A stretch of 64,000 bases of DNA, taken from Pararge aegeria (lineage: Eukaryota; Arthropoda; Insecta; Lepidoptera; Nymphalidae). The number at the start of each line of letters is the position of its first letter. The first letter of the stretch is position 1. The notes beneath the pieces were generated by a model that saw only the letters and a list, made by a program, of their open reading frames with translations, searched no databases and was not told the DNA's origin. The stretch covers positions 11,160,001-11,224,000 of the forward strand of contig NC_053184.1 of NCBI RefSeq assembly GCF_905163445.1, in the 5' to 3' direction. This document shows positions 23,901 through 34,568 of the stretch, one piece after another. The position numbers and the translations under genes are program-made.

Positions 23901-26352
23901 ACCATTTAATAAATTTTTTAACAATTCCGAGTACCTAGATTAAATTATCTCTATGCTTATTAATTGTCATACATATATTTATTACATATATAAAAGGTAT
24001 AAATTTCAATAATGGCCGTGTTAATTGCGTGTATTATTTGCAGGTGCATATATTATACTATTCCACACTAAGTACCCAGTAATACATATTTTTAGGGTGA
24101 TAGTGAGACAGTTGTTGCCGTTAAAACAACAAATACTAAAAAACTGAATAAATAAATAAATATAAGGAGGTTCCCATACAAAGGACACGATTATTTTGTT
24201 GTCTTTATAGACAATGGTACGGAAACCTTGGTGTGCGAGTCCGACTTGCACTTGACCGGTTTTTTAATATATGAATACTAAATACAAATAAGTCGTTTAT
24301 TTGCTATGATCTTAATTAAAATTATGTACAGACACCCGTAGGTATAAACCATATATTTTTTATTGATGTTTATGTATATTTTAGAGTAGTATATAGATAT
24401 ACATATATCCGTCTATCTATATACTATATGTGTGCAATAGCTAGTGCAGTGCATAACATTAGATTATATTAGTATACCAATACTTAAATATTTAGATTGT
24501 AATATATTACCTCTCTGAAGACTTGGTTACTCCTCCGGAGGAAACAGATTCGAAATTGTAAGACATGCAAAAGGCAATATATTTTGTTAGTTATTTATTA
24601 CTCATCAAATTTTAATCTAAGAACGTCTTGATGTATTCTTTAACTTACAAAATTTGCATATCTCTCTTAACAACTGTATCAACATAGTAAATATTATGAA
24701 ACGGAAATATGGTGGTTATAAAAAAGCGTTTTTATGCATACATACATAATAATAATAATATGGGATATAGTATAGGCCAGATAATATTCGTCAGTACTTA
24801 AATAAAATTGAAGCAAATTAATAAAATATTAATATATAGTAGGAGTTTCTCATCAATAAAAAACATTAACACACACTGGACTTTAATATAAGTAATGCCC
24901 ATACTTTGGCCTAAATATTTTAAAAATTAGGTGGGAGCAAGCTATAACGCGTTCTACCCACATCACCGCAATGGGCGAACCGGTTTAGTTAGATTGCTTA
25001 GATTGTATCTGAACACCAACCAAAGCCCAAGAAGTCCATGCTAACGTTAATTATTGTTTATAAACAAACGTCCATAAACAGGTTTACATACATTTGGCTT
25101 GAACGAAACAACTAGACTTCAGTTAAGTTTAAACGGAAATCAATACGTAGAGGACATCCTTAACGTCATGAGTTCATATGACCTGCCAAATACCCACTCA
25201 TATCTCGTCTCTGAACGACGAGTGTACGAACATTGCGTCATTGAGGTTGTTAAAGAACCAATTTGATCCAAGTAGGTCATGTATGGTTTCAGGCAATAAA
25301 CGTTATTCAGCACGATCAAACTAAACATGCAATAACCAAACTCGTGTGCCATGAAATATACCTACGCAGACATTTACTTGCGTGTCTATATACGCAGACC
25401 TACGCTCTTAAACAATGTCGATAATCTAAAACCGGTCTTTGCGAAATTGAATCCAATGCCATTTCATGTTCCATTGAAACTGAAAGATAAACTTTTGTAA
25501 CAAACTAGTTGGTACGTGCATTCTTTACATTCTAGGTTGACTCAATCTATTTACATAATATCATCTTCCAACATTTTTACGTAGGCATTGCGTTTCTGTT
25601 TGATGACATTTGTAACGCTTGTTTATACGAACGTTTTATCGATCAAATACCTTTTTACATTCTTGGGTATTATGTACAAATCATTCGGAGCTGCCGGCCG
25701 GCGCTATTTCTATTTATGACATCATCCCGCGTCGGGCTTACGTATCGCTGCACGCTTTAAATGGAGCCGACTAAGATGTCTGCAGTTGATGCCGTTCCGC
25801 GGAATGATCCCGAATAATGCCTTTTGAATATAACTACTTTCGTGGAACCGCCGCCGAGGTCGCCCGAGGTGGACAACTCTTGCGAAATTCCCAATCTCAT
25901 TAATTCAAGATTCCCTTTTAGGAAAACAGGGCCGACAACGTTAACGCCACATTCAGAATAATAATGTAAATTGTAATATGTTCGCTCGATAAAATAATCC
26001 GGCATTCTTATAATATGGTTGCGTAATGAATTAACTACGGATATGAATCGGCAAACATTTTAACAAATGGTTAAGAAAACTAAAACTTGTACAATTTCTC
26101 AATAACTCCTCACGCGCTCTGAGCTTAGAATATTAAATTTAGGAAAAAATTAATTAATAAATACCTCGTTGAGCTCTTGAAGAAGTTGTTGCTTTCTCTG
26201 TTCATGAGTTCTGATCGGAATTTGCTCATTTCCTCTTCCATTTTTCTCATTTCAGCATCAAATCTCTCCCTGATACTCGAGAACTCTGTGTCGATGACTG
26301 AGAAATCTCCGAGTTTGATGGGAATATTCCTCTTCAGACCACTGTCAGCCAT
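17978..26352 (-). CDS. HspB8: HspB8-type small heat-shock protein (alpha-crystallin family)
   Basis: Three exons join in frame on the minus strand: 26352-26165, 19472-19271 and 18172-17978, all with GT-AG introns, giving 194 aa. The start MADSGLKRNIPIKLGDFS and the next 45 residues match the insect HspB8 group (Drosophila CG14207) rather than the Hsp20/l(2)efl group. The alpha-crystallin domain covers about residues 95-180. R150 in EYNREFLLP corresponds to the conserved domain arginine (R120 of alphaB-crystallin), SLSRDGVLTVEAPLP is the domain end, and NIPIQ is the C-terminal I-x-I motif. Family members form oligomers, hold unfolded proteins, and HspB8 works with BAG3/Starvin in selective autophagy. 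Residues 63-93, spanning the exon 1/2 junction, are low-complexity and poorly conserved. No consensus heat-shock element was found within about 300 bases upstream, so heat control is not shown. Intron 1 is 6.7 kb. Confidence 0.92.
18173..19270 (-). other. Intron 2 of the HspB8-like gene
   Basis: Non-coding. It holds a repeat at about 18600-18880 ('ccggttcggaaggcagattt', 'ggcaagaaactctgc', 'gagagatgagagcagagcg') that recurs reversed at 36120-36345 and in part at 59500-59650, and a minus-strand copy of repeat C at 19063-19215 ('gctgttgcccgcgttcttt'). Confidence 0.6.
22562..22680 (-). mobile_element. SINE family B, partial
   Basis: Tail-end part of a reversed copy: 'atcattatcatcatcatt', 'tcaacccattaccagg', 'gccacgggtcttct', 'cgctggccaaatgcggattg'. 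The head is missing. Confidence 0.6.
24110..24267 (-). repeat. Dispersed repeat with 'aaaaaaccggtcaagtgcaa' end
   Basis: The minus strand begins 'aaaaaaccggtcaagtgcaa' and runs into 'ggactcgcacaccaagg', an arrangement seen widely in lepidopteran genomes. The open frame across it is fortuitous. Confidence 0.5.
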
Positions 26353-26640
26353 TTCAATTTGTGTATAGTGTGAAAACTGTCGAAACTAAACAAACACTTG
26401 CGGGGAAACGTTTTTGTGTAAACACAGTAATTCACGTAGTCGCTACGCACAGGTTAGTAGACAAGGCAGGACTGATCATTAGTTGTCGACTCGGCGCCAG
26501 GGGGCTTGCGCACAGTTTTAAATAGCCTCACGTTCGAACGCCGAAGCTGAGTCGTACCGCTCGGTTGTCGGCGTCACTCGGCCCACACTCGCTCGTGGCT
26601 TCTCGCTCATTCCACGTCAACTCAGCCGACAATCTTAAAG
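26353..26640 (-). promoter_or_regulatory. Upstream region of the HspB8-like gene
   Basis: GC-richer than the flanks. An arthropod initiator-like TCAGT lies on the minus strand at 26475-26471 and a TATTTAA at 26524-26518, but their spacing (about 50 bases) is longer than the usual 30, so the core promoter is not fixed. GAA and TTC half sites occur in pairs 10 bases apart (26372-26383, 26600-26613), yet no three-unit heat-shock element is complete. Confidence 0.3.
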
Positions 26641-27929
26641 CATGAGATGTCCGCATCGTGGAGGTGGAGTACCACTGTTTCTTTTAATTGATGAATCATT
26701 GTATGTGAAGTTGCCTTAGCTGTTTATGGTAATGATCATACTTATTTAACTCGTACCAACCATTCATTACTATTTTAAACCCACAACGCATTTTCAAAAT
26801 TAGACTGCTTGGAACTTGAATTCGATTTTCTGATCTGCCTATAAGAAGAGGCATATTCTTAATTGGATTGGAGGAATGGTTGTCTAACTTAAACCCATAA
26901 TTAACTTTAGATGCAAGTATATACATTAAATATGTGGACTAACATACTAAGAAGACGTCATACTTTTTCTTTGAATAAAATTGGGGCTTAGAATTGATTT
27001 AAAGATTAAAATTCATTAGAATATAGTATTTGAATGTGATAATACACCTGCATCTGGGTAACTAAAAGCAAGGCATTAATTATAAACTTACTGACATTAA
27101 GAAAATTCGTCGAAGTAAAAGCTGATCATGCTCAAATGAGGTAAAAATACCTAACAAGGGCGTCTTAAAAGTCGGACCGGTCAACCTGCTTATTGATGAT
27201 GACGTATATTACGTCATTAACGTGCTCACAGCTAATGTGTAGGCAGTCATGGAAGTTACCTAACCTATGAACAATGCGATGCGGCCTTCTACAGATCTAC
27301 CTACATGTTCCTATTTTACATTGAAAAATAAGTTGATTCAGTTTCATATAGTTCAATTTGAATATTAATATTTCTACGTATTGTTTACAGCTTTTACTTA
27401 TTCTTATTATTATGAATTGTTTAATTTGCCGACAGCTTGTTTTCTTAACGATTCCAATAATTATTTATATAAAACATGTAAGATTAAGAATTCTGATATA
27501 ATGTCATACATTATTAGTATCTGTCTATTCTAATTATTTACTAGGTACATGTAGGACTGAAATGAAATGAAATGAATTAATTACACAATTAAAATTAAGG
27601 AGAAAAGGTAAAATAGGCGGCCTGCAGGCATAAATACTAATTAAAAAAACAACTAATCTAAAAAACTATATCAAAAAATTATTAATATTTTGTTTTTATG
27701 TTATTATAACTGTATTTTAATTATGCTGTTATATAATAGTGTAGAAATCCTAATTTGGTCGTAGTTACCAAATAAAGAATTATTATTATTAATTTGCCAA
27801 CAGGTTGTATGTAAACCGTATCTACTATAGTAGTAGAAGGCGAATCGGATTGGCCAAAAGCGCAATGTCACAGCTACATAGGACTTGGAAAGACAGGAAT
27901 ACTCAATCAAGACAAAAGTGCGTCTGGTC

Positions 27930-28440
27930 CGGCGCGTGCGTGCGCACTTATTTTTCCTATATTTACGTATGCAGCTGAGACACGGACCATTAAAGCAGCT
28001 GATAGACAACGTATTGACGCTTTCGAGATGTGGTGCTAGAGGAGAATGTTGCGAATCCCGTGGACGGCACACAGTACCAACGCATCGATTTTGAGACAGC
28101 TTAAAATTACAAAAAGGCTATCAACCACCTGTCTTAAGAGGATTATCGAGTACTTCGGTCACATTGCCAGATTACCGAAGAAGACTATCTTTTCAAGATT
28201 TCGCACAATCTTGAAAAGATAGTGGTCACTGGCAAAGTGGAAGAAAAGAGACCTCGAAAACGTTGCCCGATTCGTTGGTCGGATCAAATCCGCACTGCTC
28301 TCGACACCAAAGTGCATACTGCTTTAAACGTTGCTCAAAGCCGAGTCAAATGGCACAAAATCGTCCAAAAAGTTGTAAGTGGAAGGGGTCACGACCCTCA
28401 GCAATGAGGAACACGACGTAGAGAGAGAGATGACAATAAT
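27930..28440 (+). mobile_element. LINE reverse-transcriptase C-terminal remnant
   Basis: Translated pieces give the C-terminal region of a non-LTR retrotransposon ORF2: RQRIDAFEMWC, RRMLRIPWTAHSTNASILRQ, LKITKRLSTTCLKRIIEYFG, HIARLP, then VTGKVEEKRPRKRCPIRWSD and KWHKIVQKVVSGRGHDPQQ before the stop. In-frame stops and a frameshift between the pieces show it is dead. A 16-bp inverted duplication at 28185-28222 sits between the HIA and VTG blocks. Flanking GAGAGAGA at 28419-28427 may be its tail. Confidence 0.75.
28185..28222. repeat. Perfect 16-bp inverted duplication inside a LINE
   Basis: Arms 28185-28200 and 28207-28222 are exact reverse complements around TCGCAC. The right arm encodes the expected LINE residues (NLEKIVVTG); the left arm is the extra, inverted copy. 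Confidence 0.9.
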
Positions 28441-28507
28441 ATCTTAAATTATTACTATTTATATATTCGATCTCTTCTTCTACTGGATACAAGTAGTTGG
28501 AGCTGCT

Positions 28508-28690
28508 TTCATCATCATCATCATCAACCCATTAGATACCGGCCCACTACAAGCCACGGTTGTGCCCTCAGAATGAGGAGGGCTCAGCCCATACTTCATC
28601 ACGCTGGTCAAATATTTACGTGTTGGTAGTCTTCACACGCCTTTTATAACATTATGTAGAACTCTAAGGCATGCAGGTTTCCGAACCGTA
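28508..28690 (-). mobile_element. SINE family B, partial
   Basis: Reversed copy with the tail 'catcatcatcatcaaccc', 'ggcccactacaagccacgg', 'cagaatgaggagggctcag' and 'ggcatgcaggtttcc'. The tRNA-like head is lost. Confidence 0.65.
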
Positions 28691-29872
28691 ATTTTCCTAC
28701 ACCGTAGATCTCTTCCGGTGTACAATCGTAATTCAAATTGAAATATGGCAATATTTATCACTGGTACATACGATTTATTTCGTTATTACGTTTGCGCAAA
28801 ACGTAAAGCCCCTAAATTTATATGTAATTAATCAATGTACGTTTATAGTCAAGTGTGATTTTCGTTAAATAATACATAGGGAGTCTGAGAAGTTTACGCA
28901 CAAGCCTGTTACTAACTTGGTCTGGAGAGTTGGTAGGTTTTTGGTCGCAGATAAAAACTAGTTTAAATAACAAAATAAAACTAGCTATCATATATCTTCG
29001 TAAAACTCTGCCTAAACTCTACACAGTAATAAATGTAGATCCGGACAGATAGACAAACCTCGACCGTAAAGTTTACAAATTCCTGTAGCTTTAACACCGC
29101 GGCCGATCCACGCAAATAGACTGCGCCTATAATGTAAACATTGTAGACTTCCCTGCGGAGCTTTTACCCTAGTCTGCATGCCATTTGTTATTTCCATCAG
29201 CTCTTTCAACAAGCAGGAAACATTAGGGCAACCGTTTTTAGAACATAAAAAGCTGTGCACACAGTTTCAGGAAGTCGCGCTTATGTTATACCGGTTTTGA
29301 GCGTCGACCCAAATTCAAACCAAATGATACGAAGAAATGGATTACAAACTGGCGTACCTATTAGTGCGAATCTATTTTTTAACCCCCGACGCAAAAACGG
29401 TGTTATAAGTTTCACGTGTCTGTGAGTTTGTTTGTGTCTCTCGAACGGGTGAACCGATTTTGATTTTGTTTTTTTTTGTTCGGAAGGTGATTTAATTCTT
29501 AGCTGTGATTAAAATCGGTCCACCACAAAATGGCACCTTTATTTTTCTTTCTCGCTTCCAATATGAAATGTAGAACACTATATAATTCAAATCCAACATG
29601 ACCGCTACCAAAAAATGGCAAGTTACTAGATAATAAATGAAAGTGCTAGTAAATTGGAAGTCGAGGGTTTTTTTAATTTTTAATTTATAATAAGTATATT
29701 ATTAAAACTGTTATAATTGTAGCCTGTTTACGTATGAAAAATTTGGAAAGGTTTCCTGTGTTGTCCTACTAACTAAAAAACTAAAAACTTCAACGTGCTA
29801 TAGTTTGAGGATTGCTCGTACTCTCCCGATCGCAAAACTGTTTCTCTCAGCAAACGACACAAACACAACCTT

Positions 29873-30057
29873 AAGGCTGCCAGTCCACCGGAGCGGAGCG
29901 AGGCAGCGGAGCCGAGAAACGGAGAAATATTAACCAATAGGATTGCACAAAATCTCCGCTACTCTTAAGTAAACCAGACACAGTATGCAACTGCGCTTCG
30001 CATTAGTTCGTTTCTCGGCTCCGCTACCTCGCTTCGCTCCGGTGGACTGGCAGCCTT
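29873..30057. mobile_element. Foldback MITE with 49-bp terminal inverted repeats
   Basis: Arms 29873-29921 and 30009-30057 are inverted repeats with two mismatches, starting AAGGCTGCCAGTCCACCGGA. The core is only 87 bases, with no coding capacity. The left flank reads TTAA at the boundary and the right TTAC, compatible with a piggyBac-type TTAA target with one later substitution. The arms contain short internal repeats (GGAGCGGAGCGAGG, GCGGAGCCGAG). Confidence 0.75.
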
Positions 30058-30157
30058 ACGACCCGGTCAACAGATAAACTCCTAGCCAAGCCTCCGCTGT
30101 TCATCCGTACCTCTGCCTGACAGCGGGGTGTGCCGATCTTAACCCTAACCCTCTCAC

Positions 30158-30385
30158 ATTTATAATATTAATAAGGAAGTACCTGATTAATATTATAAAT
30201 GCGAAAGTGTGTTTGTTTGTCCTTTCTTCTCGGATTAAGTAAGCAACTTATAAACTTGTTTTTTAGTCTAGAGTTAGTTGAAAGAATACAGAGTAAAATA
30301 GGTATTTTATCCCTGGAAAACAAACGGTTCCCCCGATTTGGTAAACACCGTAATAAAGGCGGCGACGAACGCGGGTAATAGCGTA
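30158..30385 (+). repeat. Dispersed repeat C
   Basis: Starts 'taatattaataaggaagtac', contains 'aatattataaatgcgaaagt', 'gtgtttgtttgtcctttc' and ends 'cgcgggtaatagcg'. Same order as the copies at 15585 and 43655. Confidence 0.55.
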
Positions 30386-30670
30386 GACTAATTAGTTTGT
30401 CTAGCTCCTAATGGTCGATGACCTTATCTAACTTTCTCGAAACTTTTTTGACCTATGTGCTGCCGACCCTATACATAAGGCAAATTCGATATGGAGTGTT
30501 TACCACCAATACGTTACTGAGCAACCAATTTCACGCAGATGTTAAGAACCTATTGAAAGTTTTTGACATTATTTTTAAGAATATTTGAAATAAATAAATC
30601 AGACTGTCAATAATTTTTTTATAATATTATTTTATTTCTTTATTTATTTACGTCGTCGACCCTAATGCGT

Positions 30671-30914
30671 TGACGGCCGATTGGGCAGCGACCCTGCTGT
30701 CTGAGTCTAAGGCCGTGGGTTCGATTCCCACTACTGGAAAATGTTTGTGTGATGAGCATGAATGTTTTTCAGTGTCTGGGTGTTTATATGTATATTCTAA
30801 GTATTTATGTATATTATTCATATAAATATTAATCATTAATCTTAGTACCCATTACACAAGCTACGCTTAGTTCGGGGTTAGATGTCGATGTGTGTCTTAG
30901 TATATTTATTTATT
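30671..30914 (+). mobile_element. SINE family A, full length
   Basis: Head 'tgacggccgattgggcagc', perfect B box 'gggttcgattccc', then 'actactggaaaatgtttgtg', body with 'gtttttcagtgtctgggtgt', 'agctacgcttag' and a TTTATTTATT end. The A box has lost some bases against the copy at 51340. The 62-codon minus open frame over it is spurious. Confidence 0.85.
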
Positions 30915-31412
30915 CTGACATATCATCCAGACTTAGGATTACAGTCTGAGGCTAATAGGTCGTGAGACAAGCAGTCATTCTATTACGCTTGTAGTTAGGC
31001 GCTTTAATAGGTGTGCAGAAGTAAATGATTTAACAGACGGAACTGGCGACCTCATTAGGTATATACTCAACTGTTGTCAACTACGTAAACAATCAGACGT
31101 TTTAATGAATGATTCACGATGGCCTTATCCAACTCCTCATCTTTTAACCCATTTATAAATGATATCTGCTATAGCGTGTGAACTGCTATTCGTAGGCTAT
31201 CTTATGGCGTTAACTGGTTTTTATAGTCCGGAAAGAAATAGGTGGTAGATAATTAATTCAATCAGTAGCCTGTATGGAAACTTGATAATCATCTTCTGAT
31301 ATCAAGAAATTACGCCAGTCTCTCTTAGAGCCCTATTACGCTTAAGTGGATTTCCATATCCTTAAGTGTCATAGGCAACAATGTTTAGATAGAAGTGTGG
31401 AAGCAGTAATAG

Positions 31413-31548
31413 CAGTGGCGTGGTTTTTGACCAGAGTATGCATAAAGTAGGTACATGGCATAAAATGGAAAAAATCCCTCCAATACGACTTATATCAAAT
31501 AATTTGGGTATGCAGTGCTTTTTTGCAGGTATGAATTGCACGCCACTG
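31413..31548 (+). mobile_element. hAT-type MITE with 8-bp target duplication
   Basis: 136 bp, starting CAGTGGCGTG and ending CACGCCACTG. The flanks AGTAATAG (31405-31412) and AGTGATAG (31549-31556) match at 7 of 8 bases, the duplication size of hAT transposases. Non-coding. Members of the same family lie at 32276-32330, about 40985-41089 and 54414-54557. Confidence 0.8.
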
Positions 31549-31552
31549 AGTG

Positions 31553-31845
31553 ATAGCTAAGTGGGTAGGACATAGACTTTAATATATGGGGATCGAGTTC
31601 GCATCCCAGCACTCACCTCTAACTTTTCTAAGTTATGTGCGTTTTAAATAAAATATCACTGGCTTCAACGGTGAATTAAATCATTGCGAGGAAACCTGAG
31701 TTCTTGTGAGTTCTTCGTAATATTCTCAAAAGCATGTGGAGTCCACCAAACGCATTCGAACAGCGTGGTGGGTCTATTTTCTCAAACCGTCTATCGTAAA
31801 AGAGACGAGCCGTCAGTGGGGCATTAATGGGCTGTGGATGATTGA
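31553..31845 (+). mobile_element. SINE family B, full length
   Basis: tRNA-like head 'gatagctaagtgggtagg', B box 'gagttcgcatccc', 'acttttctaagttatgtgcg', 'ggtgaattaaatcattgcga', and a degraded 3' tail. It abuts the MITE at 31413-31548, which inserted at its 5' edge. Confidence 0.75.
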
Positions 31846-31879
31846 TATAACCTCCTAACCCTCATTGCTTTTGCGCAAA

Positions 31880-32258
31880 AACACCAGAGGTTGAGTGACT
31901 GTTAAGGTCACTGACCGGAAGAGGATCGATGTTGTGCTGGAAACGAATGCTGAACCTGGGTGAAGCACAGGACCATATTAGAAACGCTGGGCGTGCTTCG
32001 ACTATCCAACATATGTCTGCGGAAAACACTTGAGTACTCCAGTCATATAGCCAGGAAAGACTCGAGCAGTAAAGAAAAGCTGATGCTTACAGGGAAGATC
32101 AAAAGAGGCCATACGGACGGACGGACCAGGTGAGGGAAGCACTCCACTGCTTATCATGTGGCGGCGCATCGGAGGATATGGAGAAAGATAATGAAGCGGG
32201 CGTTATCAGTAAGGAAATACGATCCTCAGTAATGAGGAAGCGACTCAGGAATAGAATA
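31880..32258 (+). mobile_element. LINE C-terminal remnant
   Basis: Broken coding end of a non-LTR element of the same general kind as 27930-28440. Recognisable pieces are a histidine/tyrosine-rich block near 31985-32060 (EYSSHIARKDSS in the consensus frame), KLMLTGKIKRGHTDG at about 32076-32120 and EIRSSVMRKRLR at 32206-32241. Stops and frameshifts interrupt it. The 77-codon frame at 32130-32363 runs out of it into a MITE and a SINE and is not a gene. Confidence 0.65.
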
Positions 32259-32275
32259 ATAAATATACTTCACAA

Positions 32276-32330
32276 CAGTGGCGTGCATATAGAGGGTATA
32301 CCCTTTGCATACCCTCTGTGCACGCCACTG
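32276..32330. mobile_element. Minimal 55-bp derivative of the hAT MITE
   Basis: Same ends as the 136-144 bp family members (CAGTGGCGTGCA and TGCACGCCACTG) but almost no interior, so the element is close to a bare hairpin. Flanks CTTCACAA and CTACACAT agree at 6 of 8 bases. It lies directly behind a LINE remnant. Confidence 0.7.
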
Positions 32331-32343
32331 CTACACATCACAA

Positions 32344-32530
32344 CCCAGCCCATAAGTAAGTAAATATTTTTATGAATAAAATAAATAAATACGTATAATA
32401 TACAGATAAACAATCAAACTCTGCATAACATTCATGTTCATCGCACAAACATATTCCAGTTGCGGGAATCGAGCCCACAGCCTTGTACTCAGAAAGCAGG
32501 GTCGCTGCCCACTGCGCCAGTCGGCTGTCA
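32344..32530 (-). mobile_element. SINE family A, 3'-truncated
   Basis: Minus-strand copy with an intact head: reversed B box 'gggaatcgagccc', 'cactgcgccagtcggctgtc'. The distal part of the body is missing beyond 'tttttatgaataaaataa'. Open frames over it are spurious. Confidence 0.75.
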
Positions 32531-34568
32531 AACAATGCACAAATAAGAAGGCGGTAATACTTCTCCAGATGAGCTCTGTCACAGACAGCTCTACTTAGTA
32601 CTACTAAATGATATTATCCAAGTTAAAACGGTCTATGACGCAATTTTTAGAATAACATGATGCGCCAGTCGCCACTTACATAAGCCAGCTAATTTCTGTT
32701 AATTGAGCTGTTCAAACTAGGTATGGTTTTACTATTATTTTATAATACACTAGCGGACCCCAGCGCCATCTGTCGGGCTAATTTGTGAATCTAAACCATC
32801 CAGGGTTCCACCCAAATGTATACCAAAAAATTCATTCAAATCGGTCCAGGCGTCTAGGAGTTCAGTGACATACACACGCACACAAGAAATATATATATAA
32901 GATAAGTACATCACAAATAACTAATTGACACTGACCTTGAATACCTACCGACTTCTATTTATATAACACATTACCTAGTTAGGTATCTACCTAGGTAATT
33001 ATTGTAGAATAAGATCTATGTATACAATAAGGTACAAATTGTATATTATTCTAGTGTCTACTTAAATCTTTACGATACAATGTATGTATGTACGTATTGT
33101 ACCTACATAGGGGCTTGCGAACAATGCAGGCTGTCAAGAGAATTGCTTCGTTTTTGCAGCGATTATCGTGTGAGGAATTTTAAATCAGATTCCATTTAAG
33201 AATCGTTATCCCGGAATGCATTTCCTTTTGAAGACCTGAGTGCCTGATATACGAATTGCTGATTTTAAAATAGGTAAGTACGTTGGTACCTACTCAACTA
33301 ACAATTGAAACTGAATGGTATGAAATTACCTACCTACGAACTTTTTCTAGACTCTTAAGAATTTTATTAAAGTTACTTATTGCCTAAATATAACCTACTC
33401 TCTTTTCTTACTTGGAACATGCATGACTGGGAGTTCTCCATGAAGTTCTCAAAGGCATGGCACCAGCTGCCTAGTAGCGAAAAGGCCGGGGCTTTTTAAT
33501 ACGCTGGTAATCGGTTCATAGTGATGACAAAGGATGCAAAATAGCTACCCATCTCGATGTAAAATTCAAGGATGGGTGGATATGCTAATATTAGATAATA
33601 GATATTATACATGTTTTTCTCTTAAAATCAGAGGTAATTTTTGCGTGTAAGGTACCTACCTAACCAGATCACGTATTTACGTGAAACTGATCCGGCGGTG
33701 AGAATTGAGAAATTTAAAATTTCTGCATTTTCTCTGGTGTGGTCTGATGAATGGCTTCGGCCGTGGCTAGTTACAAACCCTACCGGTAAATACAGGCCGC
33801 TAAGTGACTAAGCGTTCTGGTGCGCGACTCGAAGAAACTGGTTTTGAGTCTAGATTTATTATAACCGTTATATCCTAATAGTTTTGAATCTATCATCACT
33901 TACCCCCAGAGAGATTGTATAAAAAAAATAAGGTAGTTGTACTTTTAAAACACATTTCAATTCACGCGCTACTGAATCTTAACTCTTCCAATAAAATATC
34001 CAATCAGATTCCTTAAGCAAAAATTTCACCTTCCTAAAACTTCCTACGAACTATCATGTTCGGACTTATAACTTTTACCCCTTCATATCCGTAGAAACAT
34101 TGCTGATGTTTGTCTCTAACTTAACATTGTTAGAGGGTCAAAGATAGTCCGGAATTACTTACTAAGTTAGATTTTATTGTACCCTCACGATTACCTACGC
34201 ATAAAAAGATTCTGCAAGTACCCTTAACTAAAACTAAGAACAAATTTCATTAATTTTTAATCCGTGTCTCTCGCCTTCTTGACCCCGAAAATGTTTTTTT
34301 TTTATGGGGTAATATGAATAATGTACGTCGCAACTTAATAGATAAACTGTTGTATGCTAGGTAAACTTAATTTTTATATACCTAGGTAGTTATAGTTTGC
34401 TGCATTTTTGCTGCGTTCTACCAGGTACCCTTGTTTATATTAAACTTATCTGTGGAAACTTGTTATTAGTTTTAAGTCAACCAATTTGTTAACTACTTAG
34501 TATTTGCAACTGTTGGTTTTCCAATATAATAAAAATAAAATAAAATTAAATTAACACCATATATTGGT
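32531..34568. other. Intergenic, no gene seen
   Basis: AT-rich sequence with scattered repeat pieces: 'cagcgccatctgtcgggcta' at about 32761-32781 and a decayed tRNA-SINE-like block at about 33730-33850 ('tggcttcggccgtggctagt'). Nothing else recognised. Confidence 0.5.

Larger units (their letters stand above)
19473..26164 (-). other. Intron 1 of the HspB8-like gene
   Basis: A long AT-rich intron. Recognisable pieces are a partial minus-strand SINE B at 22562-22680, a dispersed repeat at 24110-24267 ending 'gcacttgaccggttttttaa', and a GC-richer, non-repetitive block at 25680-25960. That block has an 82-codon minus open frame (25757-26005) without recognisable domains and could be an alternative promoter or leader exon. 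Nothing else could be supported. Confidence 0.55.
26641..29870. other. Intergenic, repeat-rich
   Basis: No gene supported. A palindromic ATF/CRE-like site lies at 27199-27217, a GAAAT microsatellite near 27560, a LINE remnant at 27930-28440, SINE B at 28508-28690, and repeat-like sequence at 29380-29650. The 82-codon minus open frame at 29012-29260 has no recognised homology and no gene context. Confidence 0.55.

Noticed and set aside
26353..26640. Heat-shock element upstream of the HspB8-like gene
   Set aside because: GAA and TTC half sites are paired but no three-unit nGAAnnTTCnnGAAn is complete.
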